Shown: piece by piece, positions 15,733 to 25,371 of the stretch
How the letters are laid out: the number at the start of each line of letters is the position of its first letter
Position numbering within the stretch: the stretch's first letter is position 1
From: Prochlorococcus sp. AG-347-K17
GTDB taxonomy: Bacteria; Cyanobacteriota; Cyanobacteriia; PCC-6307; Cyanobiaceae
Direction of reading: 5' to 3'
Assembly (NCBI GenBank): GCA_003281385.1
Contig: QCCE01000004.1
Span: forward strand, 78,248 to 142,247
Length of the DNA stretch: 64,000 nt
The notes under the pieces: model-generated
What the model was told of the DNA's origin: nothing
The model's input: the letters and a program-made list of their open reading frames with translations, nothing else
The model's database searches: none
Position numbers and translations under genes: made by a program

Positions 15733-16590
15733 ATGAGAATTAAATACCTTCACAAACTTGAATATAAATACGAAGACCCTGTTCAATTAGGCGAGCATAG
15801 ATTATGTATAAAGCCAAGGTCAAATGGATTCCAAAAGCTAAAGAATTTTGAATTAAAAATAACTCCAGAACCAGAAATTATTTATCCATTACTTGCTGCC
15901 AGCGGAGAAGAGATTAATAGAATCAGATTCAATGGATTAACAGATAATTTAACTATTGAATCAATCAGCGAAGTTGAAACTATTAAACATCCAAACATCA
16001 TTGATGGAGTGAAAAATAGAGATTTAACATTACCTTTTTGTAGAAGCATTATTAACAGAGATCTACAGGGAGCATTAGAGGGGTGGATGCCAAATGGACA
16101 ACACGATCCCTCTGCTGTAGAACTTGCCCAAGAAGCCTTAGCAGGAAGCATTAATAACGCATTATCATTTACATACCAACTAATAGAAATTATTCAAGAT
16201 CGGGTTAAATATACCAAAAGACATACTGGTCCAGCATGGCCGGCTAGCAGAACGCTAAGAGAACGTATAGGTTCATGCAGAGATTTAGCAATGCTAATGG
16301 TTGAAGCTTGCAGGTCTATAGGTATCCCAAGTAGGTTTGTAAGTGGTTATCATTTTGAAGATCCATTACCCTCTGAGTTGGATTTACACGCTTGGGCTGA
16401 ATTATATATTCCAGGTGCTGGTTGGAGAGGTTTTGATCCAAGCGGAAAAGGATTAATAGATGATAGATATTTAACATTGGTATCCTCTTCAAAATCTAAT
16501 TTAACCTCTGTAATTACAGGAAATTTTATAGGAAAAAATAATTTAGAAAATACTTTATCCTGGGAAATCAAACCTCTTGAAATTAAATAA
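15733..16590 (+). CDS. Transglutaminase-like cysteine protease family protein
   Basis: A 285-residue COG1305 protein. An N-terminal beta-rich domain (residues 1-90, bacterial transglutaminase-like) precedes the catalytic core with C182 (GSCRDLAMLM), H219 (DLHAWAELYIPGAGWRGFDP) and D235, the full triad. It may cut or form amide bonds on a peptide made by the two preceding genes. Third gene of the operon. Confidence 0.9.
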   Translation: MRIKYLHKLEYKYEDPVQLGEHRLCIKPRSNGFQKLKNFELKITPEPEIIYPLLAASGEEINRIRFNGLTDNLTIESISEVETIKHPNIIDGVKNRDLTLPFCRSIINRDLQGALEGWMPNGQHDPSAVELAQEALAGSINNALSFTYQLIEIIQDRVKYTKRHTGPAWPASRTLRERIGSCRDLAMLMVEACRSIGIPSRFVSGYHFEDPLPSELDLHAWAELYIPGAGWRGFDPSGKGLIDDRYLTLVSSSKSNLTSVITGNFIGKNNLENTLSWEIKPLEIK

Positions 16591-16764
16591 ACACTAAATT
16601 TTTAATCTTTTAATATAACCAAAAAATATAAATAATAATATGTTTCTCTTTTAGTGTTAATTGATACGTTCTTGGATATATATATCTGTTTTCATTTGTG
16701 TAATCTTCAAAGAAAATTGAACTCAAGTTTAGAAATTCCAGTTATCAAATCAAACAAATCGAAA

Positions 16765-17238
16765 ATGTTTGAATTGATAAGTTATGAAAAATTTCGCGAT
16801 ACAAAAGATGTAAGATTTTTTGATATTAGTGTTAATGAATCAAACTATAGAGATCTAGTTATTCACAGCGGGCCTGCAGTTAGTCCTCCAAATGATGAAG
16901 AATTTAAGAATTGGCAATTTTACATACATCACAATCAAGAAGATAATCTACTGGCTATCTCAGGGGGAAGAACATTTTTTCTTGTCAATTTTGGCTGGGA
17001 TTATCCTTTTTATAAAGTTAGATTAGAATCTTGCGGATACATTTTAAGAATACCTAGAGGAACTTTTCATAGATCAGTATCTGACGAAAACGGTTCCATA
17101 GTTTTAAATCAAGCTATAAGAGATAAAGAAGGTACAGTTGAATCTGAATTCAAGGTTACGAATAGCAGAGATAACAAAAAACTTCTAGATTGTATAACTA
17201 ATTTAGAGCCTAGATTCAAAATTTATAGTGTTAAATAA
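16765..17238 (+). CDS. Conserved hypothetical protein, cupin-like
   Basis: About 157 residues from the ATG at 16765 (MFELISYEKFRDTKDVRFFD). The frame is open upstream to a GTG at 16654, which would add 37 residues of poor character, so the later start is preferred. Beta-strand-rich sequence with ILRIPRGTFHRSVSDENGS is reminiscent of a cupin-type barrel, but metal-binding His motifs are not complete. No signal peptide. Function unknown. Confidence 0.7.
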   Translation: MFELISYEKFRDTKDVRFFDISVNESNYRDLVIHSGPAVSPPNDEEFKNWQFYIHHNQEDNLLAISGGRTFFLVNFGWDYPFYKVRLESCGYILRIPRGTFHRSVSDENGSIVLNQAIRDKEGTVESEFKVTNSRDNKKLLDCITNLEPRFKIYSVK

Positions 17239-17321
17239 TTTTAAAAAGGAGTTCCAAATCTAGTCATCAATTTTAAAAATTATCTAATTGTTATAAAATA
17301 ATAATATTCGAATTCTCTAGT

Positions 17322-17840
17322 ATGAAATTTTTCAGATTTTTAAGATATTTTTTATGCATAACTTTTTCTTTCTTAGTTTTATCCTCTCCAGTTTTTGCTG
17401 GGGCAAATGTAGCTGTTAAGGGCGAGGGAGATGAAGTTCCAAGTTATGTAAGATCTAATATTACTGGATTTGATTTCCATGGAGAGGATCTTCATTTGTC
17501 ATCTATAGCTGGAGCAGTTGCGAGAGATGCAGATTTTAGTGACGTTGATTTACATGGGACAACCTTAACCCTATCTGATTTAAAAGGTTCTAATTTAAAT
17601 GGAATCGACCTGACCGATACTCTTTCTGATCGAGTTAATTTCCAAAAAACAGATCTTAGAAATGCTGTTTTAATAAATATGATCGCATCAGGTAGCAGTT
17701 TTGCAGGAGCTCAAATAGAAGGAGCAGATTTTTCTTACGCTATTCTTGACAGCGAAGATCAAAGAAATCTTTGTGAAATTGCTGATGGAATCAATCCAAC
17801 AACAGGCGTTTCAACAAGAGAAAGTCTGGAGTGCAGTTAG
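17322..17840 (+). CDS. Pentapeptide-repeat protein with signal peptide
   Basis: A 172-residue exported protein. The signal peptide ([23 protein letters not shown]) ends at about residue 26. The body has A(D/N)LxX repeats, for example [28 protein letters not shown] and GADFSYAIL, which form a right-handed beta-helix. Two cysteines near the C-terminus (LCEIADG and ECS) probably make a disulfide. Similar cyanobacterial proteins sit in the thylakoid lumen. Role unknown. Confidence 0.87.
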   Translation: MKFFRFLRYFLCITFSFLVLSSPVFAGANVAVKGEGDEVPSYVRSNITGFDFHGEDLHLSSIAGAVARDADFSDVDLHGTTLTLSDLKGSNLNGIDLTDTLSDRVNFQKTDLRNAVLINMIASGSSFAGAQIEGADFSYAILDSEDQRNLCEIADGINPTTGVSTRESLECS

Positions 17841-17848
17841 AAATAAAA

Positions 17849-18202
17849 TTATAAGTAAACTTTTTTCCCATTATTAAATTTATAAATTCTTTGTTCATCA
17901 TCTTGAAATATCATTTCACCATTAAATTTGGATTTCTTATATTTTGAAAGTCTTGCTCTGTGAATATTGGATTTTCTATTTATATTGTGATCGTCATCAT
18001 AAACTCCAATATAAATATTTATATTTGGATTTGAAAAGGTTTTTTCTTCCTCTCTTAAAAAAATTCTTTCAATATTTGTTTGCGTGCTCTGAAGTTTATT
18101 TTTAAATTTATCTAATTTTGAATTCTTTGGTTTTTTAGAATTAAATTTTTTATAACCAAAAAAAATAACTCCTAAAATTAGAAAAACTAAAAAAATATTC
18201 AT
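17849..18202 (-). CDS. Hypothetical protein with N-terminal membrane anchor
   Basis: A 117-residue protein: one N-terminal hydrophobic helix (IFLVFLILGVIFFGYKKF), then a Lys/Asn-rich polar domain with IYIGVYDDDHNINRKSNIHRARLSKYK. Its ATG overlaps the stop of the preceding 61-aa gene by one base (TAATG), suggesting coupled translation. Family not recognised. Confidence 0.6.
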   Translation of the reverse strand: MNIFLVFLILGVIFFGYKKFNSKKPKNSKLDKFKNKLQSTQTNIERIFLREEEKTFSNPNINIYIGVYDDDHNINRKSNIHRARLSKYKKSKFNGEMIFQDDEQRIYKFNNGKKVYL

Positions 18203-18387
18203 TACTTAATTTTTATTTTTATATCTACGCCTAAGTTACTTTTAGTAGTTAATATTTCTTTCTTTATGATTCCATAGGTAAAAATTTTAGATAAAGTTTT
18301 TAAAGATTTAAAAACTAAAAAAACAATAAATATAAAGAAAACAATAATGTTTTCTACAAGTATATTTTTATTATCTAAATTGCTCAT
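18202..18387 (-). CDS. Small membrane protein, 61 aa
   Basis: A 61-residue protein with one strong hydrophobic segment (ILVENIIVFFIFIVFLVFKS) and a Lys-rich C-terminal half. It lies 12 bp from the PfkB-family gene and overlaps the next gene by one base, so all three are probably one transcript. No function visible. Confidence 0.5.
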   Translation of the reverse strand: MSNLDNKNILVENIIVFFIFIVFLVFKSLKTLSKIFTYGIIKKEILTTKSNLGVDIKIKIK

Positions 18388-18399
18388 ATTAGTCTTAAA

Positions 18400-19272
18400 T
18401 CAATGTTTTTCATCACTATTTGCATATGGGCCAAAAAATTCACTTGCGTCTCTTCCCATAACTTTAGCAAGATTTAAACTTTTATCTATATCCCATTTAG
18501 ATGCCATTCCATAAAGAATCCCAGCTGCAAAAGAATCGCCACATCCATAAGAATCAACCTTTAATTTTTTATTTTTAAGAGCCTTATATCTTCCTCCTGG
18601 AAATAGTATTCCGCCCTTCTCTCCCTCGGTTTTAATAGTATATTTGGGTTTTAAAGATAATTCAGAAAAAGAAAAAACTTCCCCAGGATCAAGATTACTG
18701 CCTATTAATCCATCTAAAAGAACATTTGATTTATTGATTGTATTTAATCCTACCCTTGGTGTTGTACATAGTATTGAAGCTGATCTAGCAATTTTAAAAA
18801 TCTCTGAATCAGATGCAGTAATAAAAATTCCGTCCATTTTTTTTAAAATGTTCCATTCTAAATTATCTTTATGAGTTGGAGCTAACCTTTCTCCAATAAC
18901 TGTTATTGCTCTTTCGCCTTGAGAGTCAATTAAACTAAATCCTCTTCTTGTTGGTTTATCACGCCAAGCTACATGCAACTTAATACCCATATTTGAGAGA
19001 ATCTTGAAACACTTATCTCCATAATCATCATTACCTAATGACGTAAAAAAATGAATTTGGTTTAAAGTTAAATCAGAAAGTATTTTCGCGATAATAGATC
19101 CACCACCAGCTGGATACTCAAGGGAATTTTCAGAATGAGAAATGACTCCGGGTTTTGGTAATTGATCAACCTTTAAAAAATTTATCCACTCAACATGACC
19201 AACAACGGCAAAATTTAAATTTCCTTTTTTAAATTTATAGTTTTCAACTTTATTATTCTTTTCAACAACCAT
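18400..19272 (-). CDS. PfkB-family carbohydrate kinase
   Basis: A 290-residue ribokinase-like enzyme that transfers phosphate from ATP to a sugar or nucleoside. The N-terminal GGGSIIAKILSDL substrate region and the C-terminal PfkB signature SYGCGDSFAAGILYG (catalytic Asp in GCGD, where GAGD is usual) are present. Slightly shorter than ribokinase (about 305). Substrate cannot be told. Confidence 0.87.
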   Translation of the reverse strand: MVVEKNNKVENYKFKKGNLNFAVVGHVEWINFLKVDQLPKPGVISHSENSLEYPAGGGSIIAKILSDLTLNQIHFFTSLGNDDYGDKCFKILSNMGIKLHVAWRDKPTRRGFSLIDSQGERAITVIGERLAPTHKDNLEWNILKKMDGIFITASDSEIFKIARSASILCTTPRVGLNTINKSNVLLDGLIGSNLDPGEVFSFSELSLKPKYTIKTEGEKGGILFPGGRYKALKNKKLKVDSYGCGDSFAAGILYGMASKWDIDKSLNLAKVMGRDASEFFGPYANSDEKH

Positions 19273-19313
19273 AAGCTTTTAAATACTATTATTAAAAGAA
19301 ATATTTTTGACAA

Positions 19314-19685
19314 GTGAACTCATTTAACATTTTAAAAGATAATAAACAGATACTATCTTTTCTTTACCTTTTTCTATCAATTTTGGGGGCTGTCCTGCCA
19401 ATGTTGGCAAATTTGGAATTTGCTAGGGAATATGGAAACAGCTTTGATATAAATAACTTCATTTCTTTAGCGAATGCAAACCCTGCAGCCCAGTCAATTT
19501 CTAGAGACTTATTAGTAGGTGCAAGCGCTATTTTTATATGGATAGTTAATGAATCAAAAAAACTAAAAATGAAGAATATGTGGGTTGTATACATTGGAAC
19601 TTTTCTTATAGCCTTCGCATTCTCTGCACCTTTTTTCTTATTTCTAAGAGAGAGAAGAATTATTGAATTAGAAAAGATTAATTAA
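19314..19685 (+). CDS. DUF2834 membrane protein
   Basis: A 123-residue protein with a GTG start and three or four membrane helices (ILSFLYLFLSILGAVLPMLA, DLLVGASAIFIWIV, MWVVYIGTFLIAFAFSAPFFLF). The pattern AREYGNSFDINNFISLANANPAAQSISRDLL between helices 1 and 2 is that of DUF2834 proteins. It is divergent from the PfkB gene and its stop overlaps the stop of the MFS gene by four bases. Function unknown. Confidence 0.75.
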   Translation: MNSFNILKDNKQILSFLYLFLSILGAVLPMLANLEFAREYGNSFDINNFISLANANPAAQSISRDLLVGASAIFIWIVNESKKLKMKNMWVVYIGTFLIAFAFSAPFFLFLRERRIIELEKIN

Positions 19686-20911
19686 AATAATCTCTTAAAT
19701 AGAATTGTAAATACAATAAAGCAACAACAAGAAATTGAAAGCCATATTATTGAAGCATAACCAAATAGATCTAATATGCGACCTGAAATAAATGGTCCAA
19801 AAAAATAACCCATAGCGAAACATTGTGATAGTAGAGCTAGTGCAAAACCTTTTTTATTTGAAGGAGCTATTCTAAAAACTACATCTGTTGATGTTGGAAG
19901 AAATGAAGCAGTCCCTAAACTTACTAAAATCAATGCAAAAGATATTAAATAAAAAGCTGGGTTATTCAAATAACTAGAAATAAATAATAAAAATGAAGCT
20001 AAAGAGAAATTTACTAAACTAAATTTCAAGCCAAATAATCTTCCTTTCTTAGATATCCAAGAACCAACAGGCCATTGTAAAAACAATAATAAAATTAACT
20101 GAATAGAAATTATAAGACTAATAATTTCTTTGCTTAATGCATTACGATATACTCCACCTTTAACAAGATCCAGAGGCAAAGTTACTTGAATCAAAGCTAA
20201 AGAGGTGGTTATCAATAAAATAGATAAAATTATTATTGTTGAATTCTTATTCCATTTTAATTGTCTCTGATTAATTGGATTTACTAATTTTTTTTGGAAA
20301 TTCTCTAAGTTTTTTTTAATAGAAGAACTATTTCTAGATATTAAATATGTGATAATTAACATGCAAAATATATCGTTAATAAAAATTGATTTAGAATACA
20401 AAAAATTGGTCATATAGCCCCCTAAGAATACCCCTAGAAATATTCCTAAAGCCTCCGAACTTCTAACAAGAGCGTAAGCTTTGCGTGTTTCGATAGGATG
20501 GCAAAAGTAAGGAATCCCAAACTCGGCAGCAGGCCAATATATTCCTGCAGCAGCACCAACAAATGATTGTCCAATTATGTATAAAAAGGTATCTCTTGAA
20601 AAAATGAGGCATAAGCTAGCTGCAATACTTAGTATTGAAGAAGTAACTATTGGAAATTGTATTTTCCCTTTTTCATTAAGATAATTACCTGTAAAGAGTC
20701 TTGTTACGGTTCCAATTATTGCTGAAATGGTAAACCCCAAACCAATATCTGTTGCCGATAATCCTATGTTATTAAAAATAAGTGATGTTAAATAAATAAC
20801 ACCTCCTGCTCCAAATGCAGCATAAAATCTTATCTTAGTTATTAACCTCAAATGATATGGAAATTGAATCCACCAATTTTTGCTAATTTGTAGACTATTT
20901 GGACTAATCAC
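19682..20911 (-). CDS. Major facilitator superfamily transporter
   Basis: A 409-residue membrane protein with about twelve helices. The loop 2-3 motif appears as GTVTRLFTGNYLNEKGK. It uses a GTG start whose first base is only 2 bp from the GTG of the divergent hydrolase gene, which leaves no room for separate promoters. Substrate unknown; cyanobacterial relatives are usually listed as MFS permeases without assigned substrate. Confidence 0.85.
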   Translation of the reverse strand: MISPNSLQISKNWWIQFPYHLRLITKIRFYAAFGAGGVIYLTSLIFNNIGLSATDIGLGFTISAIIGTVTRLFTGNYLNEKGKIQFPIVTSSILSIAASLCLIFSRDTFLYIIGQSFVGAAAGIYWPAAEFGIPYFCHPIETRKAYALVRSSEALGIFLGVFLGGYMTNFLYSKSIFINDIFCMLIITYLISRNSSSIKKNLENFQKKLVNPINQRQLKWNKNSTIIILSILLITTSLALIQVTLPLDLVKGGVYRNALSKEIISLIISIQLILLLFLQWPVGSWISKKGRLFGLKFSLVNFSLASFLLFISSYLNNPAFYLISFALILVSLGTASFLPTSTDVVFRIAPSNKKGFALALLSQCFAMGYFFGPFISGRILDLFGYASIIWLSISCCCFIVFTILFKRLF

Positions 20912-20913
20912 AA

Positions 20914-22464
20914 GTGAAATACATTTTTATAATTTTTTTTAGTTTTTGTGGTTTATTTTTTAATAATGGTTTAAAGGGTGCTGAAAAGATAAATATTAGA
21001 TTTGAAGAGATGGAAATCCCTCTTACTATAGAACAATTATCAAAATTAGAAAAATACAAAGATGATTCAACAGAATTAATAGATTGGTTAAAAAATAATG
21101 GATTAATAAGAGTTTTTGAACTTTCAAAATTTTTAGAATTTCCAGTTTTCAAGGAAGAGGGATTAAATAGAGAAATATTAAGAAGTTGGATAGGGCGTAA
21201 AATTCTTACAGAATTAAGCAAAAGCATTAAAGTTCCAAATGACAATAATGGAACAGAAATTTATAACACTATAGAAAATTTATTAGATCAAAAAAAAGAA
21301 GTTTCAACTTTAGAAATCATAAAGGCATTACCATCAGAGGAAATTTCACTTGATATTGATAATTTAATTTTAATAATTTCATCTTGGAAAAATGAATTAT
21401 CAATACAACAAGAACTTTTATCCAAATTAAATAAACTTGAAAGAACGAAACAAAATGCCTTCAAAAATACTGAAAAAAAATCAACTCAAGATCTTATTAA
21501 AATTGATAAAAAAATTTATGCTCCTCACCGAGTGAAACCTTTTGAAATTGAAATATGGAAAAGCAATAAAACAAATGAAGATAAAGAACTGATAATTTTT
21601 ATGCCAGGACTTGGAGGCGAAATTAATAATTTCAAATGGTTAGGCAACGAATTGGCTAAAAGAGGTTGGCCAATATTATTCATAGATCATAGAGGAAGTA
21701 ATTTGGAATCAATTATAGAAGTACTCGAAGGTAAGGAAACAATCCCAGGAAGTGCAGACTTTTTCCTATATAGAATTAAAGATTTAGATGCTGTATTAAA
21801 AGCTCATAAAAATGGAGAATTTGGTTTACCTAACGATTCTTATATTTTAATGGGGCATTCACTTGGTGCTTTAATAGCACTTTTATATGAAGGCAATAAA
21901 CCTACTGATCAACTAGGGGCCAGATGTGATTCGGCATTAAAAGACTTTGCGGTAACAAATTTATCTAAATTACTTCAATGTCAGTTGAGCGAAATACCAT
22001 TCCCTAAGAAAAATAACCCTAATAAGGCCAGTGCGATTATAGGTTTTAATTCATTTGGAAGTTTAGTATGGCCAAAAGTAAATAGTACAGGCATTAAGAC
22101 ACCAACTCTTCTAATAGGTGGTACGTATGACCTTATTACACCATTAATGAATGAACAATTTAGAGTTTTTTCAGCTTTAAATAATCCATCAAATAGATTT
22201 CTAATTATTGAAGGGGCAAGTCATTTCTCTCCTATAAGGATTAATAAAAGCTATGAAGAAAATAATGACGTATTCAAAATAAGTGAAACTTTTATTGGTT
22301 CCGAGCCAATATTAGTACAAGATTTATCTACGAAATTTATAGTTGAATTTTTAAAAAATATTAAAGACCAAAAAATCCCCAAAGTAGTTAAAAATCAAAG
22401 GGGGTTGGGACTTGATTTTCATCTTTTAGATCTTGAAACAATAAAAGAAATTTCGGAGAATTAG
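20914..22464 (+). CDS. Alpha/beta hydrolase with DUF1400 N-terminal domain
   Basis: A 516-residue exported protein starting with GTG. The signal peptide FIIFFSFCGLFFNNGLKGA ends near residue 22. Residues 25-170 match the cyanobacterial DUF1400 domain (INIRFEEMEIPLTIEQLSKL). The C-terminal hydrolase has the nucleophile elbow MGHSLGALIAL and a late His (GASHFSP), as in platelet-activating-factor acetylhydrolase or dienelactone-hydrolase relatives. Ester hydrolysis in the periplasm is likely; the substrate is unknown. The 3' end overlaps the DppB-type permease gene by four bases. Confidence 0.85.
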   Translation: MKYIFIIFFSFCGLFFNNGLKGAEKINIRFEEMEIPLTIEQLSKLEKYKDDSTELIDWLKNNGLIRVFELSKFLEFPVFKEEGLNREILRSWIGRKILTELSKSIKVPNDNNGTEIYNTIENLLDQKKEVSTLEIIKALPSEEISLDIDNLILIISSWKNELSIQQELLSKLNKLERTKQNAFKNTEKKSTQDLIKIDKKIYAPHRVKPFEIEIWKSNKTNEDKELIIFMPGLGGEINNFKWLGNELAKRGWPILFIDHRGSNLESIIEVLEGKETIPGSADFFLYRIKDLDAVLKAHKNGEFGLPNDSYILMGHSLGALIALLYEGNKPTDQLGARCDSALKDFAVTNLSKLLQCQLSEIPFPKKNNPNKASAIIGFNSFGSLVWPKVNSTGIKTPTLLIGGTYDLITPLMNEQFRVFSALNNPSNRFLIIEGASHFSPIRINKSYEENNDVFKISETFIGSEPILVQDLSTKFIVEFLKNIKDQKIPKVVKNQRGLGLDFHLLDLETIKEISEN

Positions 22465-23483
22465 TATTCTATTCGTGGATCTAAATATGCGATTAAAATA
22501 TCAACAAAGAGATTTAAAGAAACTATAAGCATAGAGGTAAATATTACAATTCCTTGAACCAAGGTATAGTCTCTTTGAGAAATAGCTTCATATAATCTTA
22601 AAGCTATACCTGGCCATGAGAAAGTTACCTCGAACAATAAAGCACCTCCTGCTAATGAAGCCATAGTCAAGCCAGAAATAGTGACAATTGGCAATAGTGC
22701 ATTAGGCAATGCATGGTTTAAAAATATTTTTTTCTTTGATATTCCTCTAGATATAGCAGCATTTACATAATCACTTTTTAATGTCTTATCCAAATTTACT
22801 CTTAATGAGCGGCTGAATATACCACTTAATAAAAAACCAAGGGTAATCGAAGGAAGTGCGAGATGATAAAGACTATCTTTTAAAACAATAATATTCTTTG
22901 AAAGAATACTATCTAAAACTAGAAAACCTGTAATTTGAGGTTGTTGCTGAAATAATGGAAATCTACCTCCAATTGGGAAAATATTAAAGAATACAGAAAA
23001 TAATAATTGCACTAACATTGCACCCCAAAAAGGAGGGATCGCATATGTAGCAATTCCTAATATTCTCGCAATATAATCAGTCTTTTTCCCTCTATTTCTT
23101 AAGCCGATTAATCCCAGCGGGAATCCTATAAGTGTGGCACATAATATTGAAAAGAATCCAAGCTCAAGACTTGCAGGCAATGACTTAATAATAATATTAA
23201 GGACTGGTTCTTGGGTACTAAGAGATTGGCCAAAATCTAAATGCAATATATTTTTAATGTATGAAAAATATTGACTTGTTAAAGGTTCATTTAGCCCCAA
23301 TTTATTTCTTAGAAAATCTCTAGAAACCTCATCTGCACCAGATCCAAGTATTGCATCGACAGGATCGCCTGGAGCAACTCTTAGTAAAATAAAAACTAAT
23401 GAAGAAATTATCCATAACATTATCGGTATTAATGAAATTTTTAATAAGGAATAATTTAATAGTTTATTTAAATTTCTACTCAT
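22461..23483 (-). CDS. Peptide/nickel-type ABC transporter permease (DppB/OppB-like)
   Basis: A 340-residue inner-membrane protein of six helices. N-terminal signature LLRVAPGDPVDAILG and the EAA-like loop YVNAAISRGISKKKIFLNHALPNALLPIV fit DppB-type permeases. It overlaps the upstream binding-protein gene by eight bases. The partner permease (DppC) and ATPases (DppD/F) are not in this window and must be elsewhere. Confidence 0.92.
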   Translation of the reverse strand: MSRNLNKLLNYSLLKISLIPIMLWIISSLVFILLRVAPGDPVDAILGSGADEVSRDFLRNKLGLNEPLTSQYFSYIKNILHLDFGQSLSTQEPVLNIIIKSLPASLELGFFSILCATLIGFPLGLIGLRNRGKKTDYIARILGIATYAIPPFWGAMLVQLLFSVFFNIFPIGGRFPLFQQQPQITGFLVLDSILSKNIIVLKDSLYHLALPSITLGFLLSGIFSRSLRVNLDKTLKSDYVNAAISRGISKKKIFLNHALPNALLPIVTISGLTMASLAGGALLFEVTFSWPGIALRLYEAISQRDYTLVQGIVIFTSMLIVSLNLFVDILIAYLDPRIEY

Positions 23484-25047
23484 TAATTAATTCAAGATCA
23501 CTTAATGAAATTATGCCTGCGCCATTAAAAATAGGTTTTGATATTTTTTTTTGAGACCATGCTTTTTGAGAGGATATCCAAATAGGAATATAAGGTATTG
23601 AACTTGCTGCTATTTTTTCTATTTCAACAAGTTTTTCTAATCTTTTAATTCCACTAATTTTTTCACTCTCAAGAAATAAACTTTCCACTTTATTAGATCC
23701 CCAAAAACTACCGCTATAAACAGATTCTCCTTTTTTACATATGCCATCAACTATTTCATTACAACTTAAAAGAGGGGTGAGATATGCCTCTGGATCTGAA
23801 TAAGCCCCAGTCCAATCTAAAAGAACTGCCGTATAAATTCCTAAACTTAGATTCTTATAAATTGTTGTAGATTCAACCCCATTGAGTTCAATATCAATAC
23901 AATCTTTTAAAGAACTTTTAATTTCTTCTTGCCATGTCAGAGCAATAAGCTTGTCAGCTGGTACATTCGATCTATAAGTAAGGGGTATTTTTAGAATATT
24001 TCCATTGCAATAATTTTCTTTTTGTAATAACCTTCTTGATTCTAAATAATCATATTTAGGCCACAGTTCTTGATTATCTTTTTTTAATATCGGAGGAATA
24101 ATTGATCTAGATGGTTTCCTTAATCCATAACTTACTTTCTCACTAATCAATTTTCTATTAAGACTTTTTGCCAAAGCCAGCCTTAAATTAAGATTACTTA
24201 AGGGATAAGAACTAGTTTTAAGGCTTATAAAACTTAATTCAGTAAAAGGGCTATTACCTTCATTAAACTTTTTATTTTTGCTTAAATCATTTAAACTTTT
24301 TCTCTGACTATCGTCAATTGAATTTGATAAAAGCACATCAATTTGTTTACTTTTTAAAGCCCCAAAAAGAGAAGATGAATTTGAATATCCCACAAAATTA
24401 ACACCCTTATTTAAGGGCTTTTCCCCCCAATAATTCAAGTATGGATCAAGTGATTGAACCTCATTAGAAAAACTTGTAAGTACATACTTTCCAGTACCAA
24501 CGAATTTTTCATTTAAAAACTTATCAGAATATTGTTTATAAAATGTAGGAGATATTGGAGTTAAATTTACTGATGTGAGTAAACCATTTAAAGAACTTGA
24601 TGGTTTATTCAAATTTATTATGACCGAATATTCACTTGGCGTTTCAATTGATTTAATCTTATTTCCTAAAATATAATTCATCGTTCCAATTCTTTTGAAT
24701 CTATCAAAGGTAAACTTTATAGCATTTGAGTTAAGTGAAGTTCCATCGTGAAAAAAAACATTCTTTCTTAAATTGATAATTATTTGAAGTTTATCCTCTG
24801 AAATAATTGGCATCCCCGAGGCCAATTCAGGGATTAATTCTCCGTCAGAGTTTAATTCATACAATGTGTCACCTAGAGAACTGATTAATTGAATTGCTTT
24901 AAGAGTATTTGCTCTAGCTGGATCTAAAGATTCAATTTTTCCAGAGCTTGCTACTATGATTTTTTTAGATATTCTTTTTGAGCCGCAAGAATTCTGTAAA
25001 AAAGAAATCAAAATAATAAATATTGATAAAACAACTTTTTTTTTCAT
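23476..25047 (-). CDS. Peptide/nickel-type ABC transporter substrate-binding protein
   Basis: A 523-residue lipoprotein of the SBP_bac_5 family. The signal VVLSIFIILISFLQNSCGS ends in a lipobox cysteine (about C21). IVASSGKIESLDPARANTLKA, LNLRLALAKSLNR and VLLDWTGAYSDPEAYL are family landmarks. It is the middle gene of a minus-strand chain, linked to the 92-aa gene (ATGA overlap) and to the permease (8-bp overlap). Substrate may be oligopeptides, nickel or another small molecule. Confidence 0.92.
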   Translation of the reverse strand: MKKKVVLSIFIILISFLQNSCGSKRISKKIIVASSGKIESLDPARANTLKAIQLISSLGDTLYELNSDGELIPELASGMPIISEDKLQIIINLRKNVFFHDGTSLNSNAIKFTFDRFKRIGTMNYILGNKIKSIETPSEYSVIINLNKPSSSLNGLLTSVNLTPISPTFYKQYSDKFLNEKFVGTGKYVLTSFSNEVQSLDPYLNYWGEKPLNKGVNFVGYSNSSSLFGALKSKQIDVLLSNSIDDSQRKSLNDLSKNKKFNEGNSPFTELSFISLKTSSYPLSNLNLRLALAKSLNRKLISEKVSYGLRKPSRSIIPPILKKDNQELWPKYDYLESRRLLQKENYCNGNILKIPLTYRSNVPADKLIALTWQEEIKSSLKDCIDIELNGVESTTIYKNLSLGIYTAVLLDWTGAYSDPEAYLTPLLSCNEIVDGICKKGESVYSGSFWGSNKVESLFLESEKISGIKRLEKLVEIEKIAASSIPYIPIWISSQKAWSQKKISKPIFNGAGIISLSDLELINE

Positions 25048-25322
25048 ATTTCATAATTACTTAATTTTTCTGAAGAATTATTTGAGCAAAAAGTTTGTAA
25101 GGTTATTTGGCTTATTTCTAAAGCAAATGTTTTTTTAGAATTAAACGCAAAAGGCCATTCTCTAACCCAACAAATTTCTTTACCTATATTTAGACCAATT
25201 ACTTGAAAAGTCTTATTACTATTTTTAATTTTTACACAAGCACCCTTATAAAGGTTTTCAGAAAAAAATAAATTATTATCAAATAGTTTTGAATCAATCA
25301 TTAAGGTTCTAAAACCAAACAC
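25044..25322 (-). CDS. Conserved hypothetical protein, 92 aa
   Basis: A 92-residue protein with SENLYKGACVKIKNS, KTFQVIGLNIGKEICWVREWPF and a C-terminal Ser/Asn-rich tail, suggesting a small SH3-like beta barrel. No signal peptide or membrane helix. Its stop overlaps the start of the binding-protein gene by four bases. Family not named here; it looks cyanobacteria-specific. Confidence 0.7.
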   Translation of the reverse strand: MFGFRTLMIDSKLFDNNLFFSENLYKGACVKIKNSNKTFQVIGLNIGKEICWVREWPFAFNSKKTFALEISQITLQTFCSNNSSEKLSNYEI

Positions 25323-25371
25323 TTACTTTCTTCGGTTTACCAAGCTATGAAGGAATTTGCAAACTATTTTT

